Assembly: GCA_037893225.1 (NCBI GenBank)
Contig: JAZGUH010000022.1
Coordinates: 3,100,001-3,164,000 of the forward strand
Origin: Hippasteria phrygiana
Taxonomy: Eukaryota > Echinodermata > Asteroidea > Valvatida > Goniasteridae
Length of the DNA stretch: 64,000 bases
Direction of reading: 5' to 3'
A program made the translations under genes and the position numbers. Below the pieces are notes generated by a model. It saw only the letters and a program-made list of their open reading frames with translations. It made no database searches and was not told where the DNA came from. Positions 13,350-22,629 of the stretch are shown piece by piece (the first letter of the stretch is position 1; every line of letters begins with the position of its first letter).

Positions 13350-14845
13350 AAAAAAAAAAAAAAAAAAAACTAGACATCTGGTGCAGTGTTTGTGGACAAA
13401 CACAGGGCTGTTTTGTTTTTTTGTGTAAAATTATGTGATTTAAATGAAATTTCAAAAATGAAAAAAATCATAGAAAATTAGCCGATGACGTCATCATGAC
13501 GTCACATACATTTTCATCTAACACATGCTGGCATAACTAAATACCACGTTTTAACTTAATGTGACTTGTACTTTTATAGATATATGGTTTCCAAAAATGC
13601 CCCTTTAAGATGACGTCACGTGACATGTGATGACGTCATCATGACCTAAAAGTTCGGCGCACATTCTGAGCAGTTGGTGTAAGTATCTGCCTACGACTTG
13701 TCTAACGACTTGAAAAAAAGACTAGAGATCAACTCTTTATAGACAGCATGCCACATGAAAGCCATGGTTTCTGTCCTTCCCAGAATTCCTTTGTGTTATA
13801 TTTAATTTGGTCACAATTTTTTAGATGCCTGTTATTTCTTAATACTTGAGTGAGCCACGATCACGAAATTGTTGAATTAGGTAGAGAAAAATTCAATGTA
13901 TAAATTTTTAATCGGAACGACCCTTACATGCGTAAAAAAAAAAATTTGATGACGTCATTATGACGTCACACAATTTTCGCCTTTTAGGGCATATCTTTGA
14001 GACATACCAAAAGCTGTATCAAAAAGAATTTTGAAAATCTCTTGTTTTGTTTGCGAGATATATTTAAAAGAATGTTACGATTTCAAAATTTCAAAAATTC
14101 ATAACAAATCACATGATGACGTCATTATAACGTCACTTTGGATTTTGCATCCTAGTACCAGTATCTACCTACCCACCAATTTTCATGATGATCGGACCTA
14201 TCCTTATATGTGTTTTAAAAAAGCACATTTTTGATGATGTCATCATGACGTCACACATTTTTTTCCTTTTTAGGGCATATCTTTGAGACCTACCAAAGCT
14301 ATAAAAAAAAGAATTTTGAAAATATCTTGTTTCGTTTGCCAGATATATTTAAAAGAATGTTACGATTTTCAAAATTTCAAAAATTCATAAAAAATCACGT
14401 GATGACGTCATCATGACGTCCCTTTGGATGTTGCATCCTAGTGCCAGTATCTACCTACCCACCAATTTTCATGACGATCGGACCTATCCTTATATGTGTT
14501 TTAAAAAAGCACATTTTTGATGATGTCATCATGACGTCACACATTTTTTTCCCTTTTAGGGCATATCTTTGAGACATACCAAAGCTATAACAAAAAGAAT
14601 TTTGAAAATATCTTGTTTTGTTCGCTAGATATATTGAAACGAATTTTACGATTTTCAAATTTCAAAAAATCATAAAAAATCACGTGATGACGTCATCATG
14701 ACCAAAAAGTTCGGGACACATTCTGAGCAGTTTGTCTAATTGTCTGCCAAGTTTAAAGTCAATCGGGTGCACCAAAGTAGCCAAAGTGCCGGTAAGAAAG
14801 AAAACGTGTACAAATGCTATGGGGAAAAAGTCTGAAAAGGAAGCA

Positions 14846-14894
<49 letters not shown>

Positions 14895-14997
14895 ATCTTA
14901 ACGAAAACAAGGGCTGTTTTGGAAAAGTTTCCAAAACAGCCAAAAAAAAAAATCTTAACGAAAACAAAGGCTGTTTCGGAAAACTTCCGAAACAGCC
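14895..14997 (+). repeat. Poly(A)-separated hairpin units, cluster 3 (two copies)
   Basis: Two units in the gamma module just left of the 15136 insertion: hairpins at 14912-14941 (T/A arms, 30 nt) and 14969-14997 (C/G arms, 29 nt short form preceded by CAAAGG). The T/A 30 nt then C/G 29 nt order matches copies two and three of the 4425-4782 cluster. That fits duplication of a multi-unit segment. Confidence 0.94.
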
Positions 14998-15135
14998 AAA
15001 AAAAAAAAAAAAGAAACTAGACATCTGGTACAGTGTTTGTGGACAAACACAGGGCTGTTTTGTTTTTTTGTGTAAAATTTTGTGATTAAAATGAAATTTC
15101 AAAAATTTCAAAAATCATAAACAAAATTGCTGATT

Positions 15136-15718
15136 GGCCCAAGATGGAGAAGAGAGGACACAGACAATTTAATATTTGGTATGCTCCGGCTCGCCTCGCC
15201 GAGCGTTTATTGCCCATTTGGCTTTCCTTTGCTTTCCTTTACAATTCCATGTATCGTCTACATTAAGTATACAAATGTATATTGATTACATGACATATAT
15301 CCAGTGTTCGATTTAACTATAACTTTGCTTGAAACGTGATTGGGGCCCCACAATTTTCAGGTAGTCAGAAAATGAATGACAATGACAGAGCATTATAAAC
15401 ACCAAGTCAAGCACTAAAGGTGTAAGCTTGTGACAATAATTACAGTCACAATTGTTTGTCTGCTGTACTAAACAGCTGTTATAAACTGGTTGTAGCGACA
15501 ACCCAAAGTTTGATAAAACCAGCACAAGTTAACATTGCCGGTTAGCGATCTTGGGATCACAGGTTATAATCAAGGTACATGTTACTATAGTGTGATCCAA
15601 ATATTAGAACTAGGGTATACACATTATGGCGGTCGTAAGGTCCCTAGAAATTAGCCTGTGTGATGTGATAACCCCCCAAATCAACCGTGAATGAGTCCCT
15701 GCCCCTAACTTTATGCCA
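15136..15718 (+). repeat. Split direct repeat A1 (583 bp)
   Basis: Left terminal segment of the insertion, beginning GGCCCAAGATGGAGAAG directly after ATT. It repeats without visible change at 16842-17424. It contains 'gtttattgcccatttggc' and a CTTTCCTTTG doublet and ends at TTTATGCCA. Its last bases form the start of a 120 bp minisatellite unit that continues into X1, whereas A2 stops at the same base and runs into unrelated sequence. No coding sequence is recognised. Confidence 0.92.
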
Positions 15719-16046
15719 CTCCCCTCCTACCCCCTAAGGTACAGGAGGAGGCCTGGGGAAGAGGTGCCCGAGGTTAGGGAAATGGCAGAGGAGACAACTG
15801 GGACATGTAAATGGGCCCCCGCCTACCAACTTTATGGCCTTCCCATCCTACCCCCAAAGGTACAGGGGGAGGCCAAGGAAAGAGGTGCCTGAAGTTCAGA
15901 AAATGGCGAGAGGGAACAACCAGGACCCGTAAATAGGCCCCCGCCCCCCAACTTCATGCCACTCCCCTCCTACCCCCCAAGGTACAGGGGGAGGACTGGG
16001 GAAGAAGTGCCCGAGGCTAGGGAAATGGCAGAGGAGACAACCGGGG
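15700..16046 (+). repeat. Minisatellite of about 120 bp units (three copies) in X1
   Basis: Three imperfect units start near 15701, 15821 and 15943. Each has 'aactttatgcc', 'cctcctacccc', 'aaggtacagg', a purine-rich stretch and 'ggaaatggcagagg'. The first unit straddles the A1/X1 boundary at 15718. GC content is clearly higher than in the surrounding satellite. No function is suggested by the sequence. Confidence 0.85.
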
Positions 16047-16599
16047 CCATAACTACCTGGAGAGGGTGCCTGAAGTGTGTCAAGGAACGTGGGAGGTCTG
16101 TGCTATACTGAGGGTCCTCGTGCGAACCAACGACACTCACAAGTTACGTGAGCTGAGGCATAACGGAGATGGCAAAACCTACTCCAGCTTGGTGGAGTAT
16201 GAGACATGTTGGGGTAGGTAACCGCCCCATGGTGAAGACCCGGTACGATGACCAAAGTGGTGCCTAGTAATACAAAGGCAGACCAAAATATCAACCAGGG
16301 GAATTCCGCCGACCACAAGGCAACGTGGCTAGCCAAAAACTGCAACCCTCCACCTGGAGGTGCACATATACACGTACCTACATGTACTAGGATTAGCAAA
16401 TCCTGCCCCGTACCCCAGAGCCTAACCGTTTATGCCTGACCAATTATCTGTATATTCTTAGCCACTCCAGTGGCTCTTGCTCCAGCATCAGACCACCCAC
16501 AGCCTTAATCTGAAAACGATTAGGGATCCTAACCCCTGTAGGCGCTGCCACCATGTGATAAACTGACCATGAGTGGTTTTGTTGCGGAGGGAGGGAGGG
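16047..16599. other. Remainder of X1, no gene recognised
   Basis: Mixed-composition DNA between the minisatellite and B1. Open frames of up to about 98 codons occur on the minus strand (16103-16399), but they show no recognisable domain and overlap plus-strand frames of similar length. I treat the segment as non-coding element interior. Confidence 0.5.
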
Positions 16600-16838
16600 T
16601 TTTTTGGGCTATGTGTACGCTCAGCGAAGAAAGCGGAAAAGTGGCAGAAAGCGCGCGAATGCTACACTGCTCGACCATAACACGGTCTGGGATTGGTGGA
16701 TGGTCCGACGACCGCATGCGACGACCGCATGGGACGACCAATCCGTAAACGCGTCTGATTGCTTCCTGTGCTGTTGGAATGTCTGCCCTTCCCCCCAGTG
16801 CCAAAGGGGTCTTCCGGAGACGAGCACCGGAAAACCAT
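16600..16838 (+). repeat. Split direct repeat B1 (239 bp)
   Basis: Begins with six T then GGGCTATGTGTACGC and ends CGGAAAACCAT, followed by ATT (16839-16841) and A2. Repeats without visible change at 21826-22064. It contains a short internal repeat (GACGACCGCATG twice). Together B1-ATT-A2 forms the internal junction expected if a circular form carried B joined to A. Confidence 0.92.
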
Positions 16839-16841
16839 ATT

Positions 16842-17424
16842 GGCCCAAGATGGAGAAGAGAGGACACAGACAATTTAATATTTGGTATGCTCCGGCTCGC
16901 CTCGCCGAGCGTTTATTGCCCATTTGGCTTTCCTTTGCTTTCCTTTACAATTCCATGTATCGTCTACATTAAGTATACAAATGTATATTGATTACATGAC
17001 ATATATCCAGTGTTCGATTTAACTATAACTTTGCTTGAAACGTGATTGGGGCCCCACAATTTTCAGGTAGTCAGAAAATGAATGACAATGACAGAGCATT
17101 ATAAACACCAAGTCAAGCACTAAAGGTGTAAGCTTGTGACAATAATTACAGTCACAATTGTTTGTCTGCTGTACTAAACAGCTGTTATAAACTGGTTGTA
17201 GCGACAACCCAAAGTTTGATAAAACCAGCACAAGTTAACATTGCCGGTTAGCGATCTTGGGATCACAGGTTATAATCAAGGTACATGTTACTATAGTGTG
17301 ATCCAAATATTAGAACTAGGGTATACACATTATGGCGGTCGTAAGGTCCCTAGAAATTAGCCTGTGTGATGTGATAACCCCCCAAATCAACCGTGAATGA
17401 GTCCCTGCCCCTAACTTTATGCCA
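16842..17424 (+). repeat. Split direct repeat A2 (583 bp)
   Basis: Second copy of segment A, joined through ATT to B1 on its left. The right boundary is TTTATGCCA at 17424, after which the sequence diverges from the A1 side into an 8 bp-arm hairpin (CAAGTTCC / GGAACTTG at about 17428-17450) and a C-run. By eye it matches A1 along its whole length, so the duplication is recent or was homogenised. Confidence 0.92.
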
Positions 17425-20400
17425 AACAAGTTCCGAATTCAGGAACTTGCCAAACCCCCCCCCCCCCCCCGTCCTAATATAATAAGGGGGATGGGTGGAG
17501 TCTGTGAATGCAATAAAAGGATAGATCATAGTGCGAGTGAATGGGAGCGTGAGCTATGAGCCCAGAGGGCCCTCCACCCGAGATTGGTCTCCTTCGCAGG
17601 GGTTAGACACGGATTGAAGGAAACGTCAACACCATTCTCCCATGCTTGCTCCCCGCCAGGCTAGTAGCTCCACTGGTACCTGTGGGGTGAAGTAGACAAA
17701 AGGAGAACAGAAAGGGGCATGCGGGGGGGGGGGGGGGGGAGTCTAGCCGAAGGCAGGTGATAATGGGGCTCATAATCGAGCAGTGGTACTGAAATACAAT
17801 GGCCCATTTGGGGAGCAGCGAATCTGCCCTGATACAAGGCTAGTGGGAACTAAAGCCTGTGGTAGAGGTCCCTTAAGGGTTAGTGTTGTCTCTGTCCAGC
17901 CGAAATTCTTTGGGGTATCCGGCTAAGTGAATGGGGGGGGGGGGGGGGGGCAGCGGCGATAGTGGGGGGGCCCTGTGCGTAGGGGCACGAGTGCAAGCCG
18001 TAGTCGTCGGGGATGTAATAGTGCGGAGCTTCCACAATTGACACCTTAACCTACGAGCATGATTAGTGGATTGTCACTCTCAAGCCAGGCATCGTGGGAA
18101 TGTGGGAGCCTGACCGCTTGAATATCTGCCTATTTTTTCGTACTTGCTCATAATAAGCACTTATTGTCTGAATGGACCAGTTTCTATTCCCAGTCGGGGA
18201 TATTTCCCCTGTAGGGCGAGTGCCGCGACTACTGTGAGGAACCAGGCGGAGATGGGTTCACGCACTGAACGGATTGAGGCCGGGTCTCATTAACCAGTTG
18301 GCCTTGGGAGGCCTCCACGGCGTACCCCTCCTCAACGATTGTCTGTGAATCGGGGGAGAAGTTGACCAGAAAGAAAAACCCCTAAAAATGCAGAATCCAA
18401 CAGGACCCCGGCTCGACGTCTATAATTTGTAAATGCCTAAGTGCACCCCCTTCGAATAGCCGTTGTTATTAGTCTATGTCCACTGTTACGTGTGGAAACA
18501 CATTAGGAAACCGCTTGAGGAATTCCAGTTTGCAAGGGAGATTCATTAACAAATTAGGGGTCCTGATAAGGTCCTGGGGTAAGAAAGATCGCCCCTTGTG
18601 ATAGACCCCATCCAGGACTCGGTATAGATTAGGAATCATATCCTGAATATAGAAGCTGTGCAGAAAAGATGCCTGCCATGTATAGGTGTTCCCTCGCTCC
18701 CCGTAAGCCACTGTTGGTGACAGGGTTGCCATGTACCTACTATAGCATTTATTAGTCTCCAGAGAAAGATTCGTCCGGGAACAACTGCGCGACGCGTGGG
18801 AATAGAGAACTGATTCCCTGCGAACTGTGCAACCTAAATGTTTACATAGTATGGCAGATTCATCAATGTTTTTAAGTTGCTTTAATTATTCGAGATAAAT
18901 CACTGGAAAGAGTAAAAGCATTTGAAATTAGACGAGGGTTCAATGGACGTAATAGGGTAGTCCTATGCTTTTATTGATGTCGTTTATTTATTTAATTATT
19001 TTTATTATTATAAGCCTCAATTATTTCGTATTGTTTCAAATATTGATGAAGAACGAACATACAAATTTTTTGCCGCTATATCAAACGTAACTCAGATCAT
19101 AACTCCACCCCCTGATAAAAATGGATTCGCCCAGCTAAACATGTTGACCTTATATGTTCCGGACTAAACCCATGGTTACCGGTTACAGTTGCGTCAAGAT
19201 GGGTGGGCTTAGTTCTGAATACAACATCCAATGCCCAAATCGACAGGCAAAGAATAAGTCATTGATGTAGTATATTTTGAGAAATCACATTGAATATAAC
19301 ATTTCTCAAGTCAAATTGCCATTAGTGTACTAAAGTCAGTTGTTGGCACGGTGGCTGGCTCCAACAATGGAGATTTTGACTGTTCCTTGTTAGCAGCTAG
19401 TATTGCAAACCATTGAACAAGACAAAGGCACCCTGGTTTCAAGGCTGCATTGACTTATTACATCAGCACACAAGGTAGGCAAATTTTAGTTTAATTTGCC
19501 ACTCCATCGTTGTCCACAGTTGTACAGTCTGTCCGCTACAGATTCTATCGGGTCGTAATATAACCGCCTATTTTTAATTTATTTATTTTTGTTTAAATAA
19601 TAAAACAACAAACGGAGTTGTTGGCGTTGGGCCACGGTGGTAAAAGTATTAAATACCGTCCTGGGAATTTTGTAAGCACATGATTCATTACAGTCGAACA
19701 CCTTTATAACGAGGTCCCTGGACTTTACAATTTACCTTGTTATGACAGGTATCTTGTATGGTCAGTAGTTGAAACAAAGAAAAACAAGGACCCAGGACCT
19801 ATCTATTTATTTATTATTTTATTTATTTTTAAGCAGGATGTTGTACTAACAGTGCTTTTATTATCGGGGTTCGACTGTATTTCCAGAAATGGCTCGTAAT
19901 CTTTAATATATACTGCAACCCGCGAAAAGTATACTGAAAATAATCTTTCCAAAGTTTTCTTTGATTTTATTCATATTTTCTTTAATTATTTCTTCCTTTA
20001 CTTTAATTATATATTTGTATTTTTTTTATTTATTTATTTATTTATTTGACATTTCGATTTAACTTTGAATTGTCTATAACTTTCGCGTGTCTCCCACGAT
20101 GGAATGATGAGACCTGCACTGGTTTGCTGGAATCCCACATTGGGAGTGTCTATCCCGTCCTCTGGTACAGACAAATGCCTCAACTTAAGCAGGGCGAGAC
20201 TTTGGCAATAATCAGAGTAAATGTTCAGTACTTATGGGAAGGTGAACTCTAGAACTGCATTCAAAATAGGTTTTACGAAAAATGTACCCGATCCGGAAAT
20301 TTAATTCTCAGTTGTCGATACAGAAAACCACTCACTAATGCCATGTTCTTGCAATATTTGCCAACCAGATTTTACAGGAGTTTGTACTATTTAAATGATG

Positions 20401-21825
20401 CGACTGACGTCGCTTGAAATAGCGCTCAAACGTTACGTCTATGCTAAACTGTGGGTGCTACCTGACTCGAGATTTAGAGGACGGGGACTCATAGCCTCGC
20501 GTCAAGAACATACAATCTAATGTACATTACAAATTGTTGGGGTCCCCCTCCCCTCTCAGGATTAATGGAAATAAATTTGAGGTTAATCTAATTGGCCAGG
20601 GCAGGGAAAACTACGGAATTGTGTGCACGGGGTGACAAAACCAAAATTTTTGCCTGACTGCACTAAACACCTCACCGGGAGTGGATTCTTGAGGTTGGCA
20701 TGACGTGATCTGCCCCGTTGTTCTGGTTACGTGGTGGCGGCCGATGTGTATGTGTAGTTCCCCTTCGCAGTGCCTAGAAACCATTGATCTCCATGCAGAG
20801 TTTAGCTTCACCAGTAGTACAGGCAAATTTCCCGGATGTCCGACTTCACAAATGGGGGATGATACACACATCAAGCTGTCCGAATTGGGCTGGTGATGGG
20901 GTCTGATCATAATGATGTTGGTGCGGGCTGGCATGCAGGCAGGGTGCAGGCAGGGTGCAGGCAGATGTGCAATGTTACAATGTACTATGTAGAGCCAGGG
21001 ATTCCCTGAAAAACCTGTCATGTATGGGCCAAAGCCCAAAAGTATGGAGCAGCCGCTCCACTGTGGGTGAAACAGGCACATGGCGCCAGATGTGTCAGCG
21101 TGGTCAGTGGTCGACCCCCGAGGTGGTGATGCCCAGCCATGGTAGGGGTGTGTTACCAGTCCGGCAGTTGGGGTTGCGTGCTGGAGCGGTGCAGTCGTAG
21201 GTGCCGTGCCCCGCGTGTCATGGTGTGGTGCACGCTGGCTGCTTCGGTTACTGGACAGGGGTTTGTTTGCACTGGTCTGCGGCTCACGATGGTTGTACTT
21301 TGTTGTGTTAAAGCAGGGCAAGCTGAGACTGTTTCCCAGCTGGCCGTCGTTAATGGCAGCTCTCTCAACGTTTCTTAATCCTCCGTCCGTGGTTTAAACG
21401 AAGGCCATGGAGGCTGTCGCTCCCGTTGGGGCCACGTCGCGATCAACGGCGGCGGACCAGGCGGCGCGGTTTGTTCGAGCGACTGGCTCAGCCACAGATA
21501 CCAGCACTGGAGGGCGCTGTTCATTGCCCCGTCGGCTGCGGTATCAACGCTATGCAGAGCTAGCCGGCCGGCCATGGGCGTCGTATTGCATGTCGTATTG
21601 CATGCATGTGCATGCTGGTCATGTCAATGCCCGGCCCGTGGGTTTGTTGGAAGTCTGCTGAAGGCTGAAGCGCCCTGGACTAAGCTCGAGCTTGACGTGA
21701 ATGAAGACGTTTTCCAAGCCGACCGCCGTCCTCTGGGATCTTCCGATAATGGCAAGTGTTTCCCCTTGCTGGGATATCTCGAGCGAAATTTCTAGAGGAG
21801 AAATTTTGCAGATAGTTCGGAGAAA
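17425..21825. other. X2 interior of the split-repeat insertion
   Basis: A 4.4 kb interior with patchy composition: C- or G-runs near 17456-17470, 17725-17740 and 17935-17951, AT-rich DNA with TTTATTTA runs at about 18960-20045, and a GC-rich end at 20600-21825. A three-unit 'ggtgcaggcag' repeat lies near 20938-20963. The longest open frame is on the minus strand at 20611-21321. I find no polymerase, integrase, recombinase or gag-like motif, so the body is either non-coding, a captured host fragment, or too decayed to read. Confidence 0.6.
20611..21321 (-). CDS. Unidentified open frame inside insertion (236 codons)
   Basis: The longest open frame in the 6.9 kb insertion. The hypothetical product is rich in Pro, His, Ser and Thr, has scattered Cys and His but no regular zinc-finger spacing, and has no signal peptide, transmembrane segment or catalytic motif that I recognise. 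Part of it (around 20934-20964) simply translates an 11 bp tandem repeat, and plus-strand frames of 63-81 codons overlap it. Its position near B2 is where some PAT/Ngaro elements carry an accessory ORF, but there is no sequence support for that here. It may well be a chance open frame in GC-rich DNA. Confidence 0.15.
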   Translation of the reverse strand: MPCFNTTKYNHREPQTSANKPLSSNRSSQRAPHHDTRGTAPTTAPLQHATPTAGLVTHPYHGWASPPRGSTTDHADTSGAMCLFHPQWSGCSILLGFGPYMTGFSGNPWLYIVHCNIAHLPAPCLHPACMPARTNIIMIRPHHQPNSDSLMCVSSPICEVGHPGNLPVLLVKLNSAWRSMVSRHCEGELHIHIGRHHVTRTTGQITSCQPQESTPGEVFSAVRQKFWFCHPVHTIP

Positions 21826-22064
21826 TTTTTTGGGCTATGTGTACGCTCAGCGAAGAAAGCGGAAAAGTGGCAGAAAGCGCGCGAATGCTACACTGCTCGA
21901 CCATAACACGGTCTGGGATTGGTGGATGGTCCGACGACCGCATGCGACGACCGCATGGGACGACCAATCCGTAAACGCGTCTGATTGCTTCCTGTGCTGT
22001 TGGAATGTCTGCCCTTCCCCCCAGTGCCAAAGGGGTCTTCCGGAGACGAGCACCGGAAAACCAT
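21826..22064 (+). repeat. Split direct repeat B2 (239 bp)
   Basis: Right terminal segment of the insertion. It starts at six T before GGGCTATGTG and ends CGGAAAACCAT followed by ATT and satellite DNA. It is the second copy of B1. The flanking satellite resumes exactly where the left side stopped, so the outer boundary is precise to within the shared ATT. Confidence 0.92.
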
Positions 22065-22629
22065 ATTACGTCATCATGACATCATTTCAGATTTTGCATG
22101 CTAGTGACAGTATCTACCTACCCACCAATTTTCATGACGATCGGACCTATCCTTATATGTGTTTTAAAAAAGCACATTTTTAATGATGTCATCATGACGT
22201 CACACATTTTTTTCCTTTTTAGGGCATATCTTTGAGACCTACCAAAGCTATAACAAAAAGAATTTTGAAAATATCTTGTTTTGTTTGCCAGATATATTTA
22301 AAAGAATGTTACGATTTTCAAAATTTCAAAAATTCATAAAAAATCACGTGATGACGTCATCATGACGTCACTTTGGATTTTGCATCCTAGTGCCAGTATC
22401 TACCTACCCACCAATTGTCATGACGATCGGACCTATCCTTATATGTGTTTTAAAAAAGCACATTTTTGATGATGTCATCATGACGTCACACATTTTTTTT
22501 TTTTTTGGGCATATCTTTGAGACCTACCAAAGCTATAACAAAAAGAATTTTGAAAATACCTTGTTTTGTTCGGCAGATATATTTAAAAGAATTTTACGAT
22601 TTCAAAATTTCAAAAATTCATAAAAAATC

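Larger units (their letters stand above)
1..15135 (+). repeat. Modular CRE-punctuated satellite array, left block
   Basis: Tandem satellite that starts before the window. Five modules recur, separated by a palindromic motif TGACGTCATCATGACGTCA or a degenerate form: alpha (e.g. 453-548, 'tctacctacccacc'), beta (e.g. 571-715, 'gggcatatctttgagac'), gamma (e.g. 738-1005, poly(A) tract then 'gtttgtggacaaacac'), delta (runs such as 7684-8283, 'cccctttaagatgacgtcac') and epsilon (e.g. 8397-8643, 'gagccacgatcatga'). From about 4230 the order is gamma-delta-epsilon-beta-(alpha-beta)n-gamma, with delta present 1, 3 or 5 times. An alpha-beta pair is about 285-290 bp. Boundary motifs are mostly 75-170 bp apart, with gaps up to about 290 bp across gamma. 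Beta often ends TCACGTGATGACGTCA, placing an E-box palindrome next to the CRE. Small ORFs in both strands come from the repeat itself. Seen directly; any binding function is inference. Confidence 0.93.
15133..22067. mobile_element. 6.9 kb insertion with split direct repeats and ATT junctions
   Basis: The insertion splits a satellite monomer: left junction GCTG-ATT-GGCCC (ATT 15133-15135) and right junction CCAT-ATT-ACGTC (ATT 22065-22067). Uninterrupted satellite copies read GCTGATTACGTC (e.g. at 147 and 3379), so the empty site is known. Order is A1 (15136-15718), X1 (881 bp), B1 (16600-16838), ATT, A2 (16842-17424), X2 (4401 bp), B2 (21826-22064). A and B look identical between copies by eye. 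No terminal inverted repeat is visible. PAT-like and Ngaro tyrosine-recombinase retroelements have this A1-B1A2-B2 layout, so I infer integration of a circle with a CCAT-ATT-GGCCC junction. I see no reverse transcriptase, RNase H or tyrosine recombinase, so it would be non-autonomous or a new element type. An alternative is two tandem copies of an A-to-B element with different interiors. Confidence 0.8.

Noticed and set aside
16604..16972. 122-codon plus-strand frame across B1/A2 and the matching frame at 21701-22183
   Set aside because: Shared only because B is repeated; the frames run into unrelated DNA (A2 or satellite) and overlap minus-strand frames of 100-116 codons. No domain recognised.
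18469..18732. 87-codon minus-strand frame in X2
   Set aside because: No recognised motif, no neighbours of similar coding character; could be chance.
15136..22067. LTR retrotransposon with A or B as long terminal repeats
   Set aside because: A and B are not each at both ends: the order is A-X1-B-A-X2-B, without TG...CA ends or 4-6 bp target duplication, and no gag or pol.
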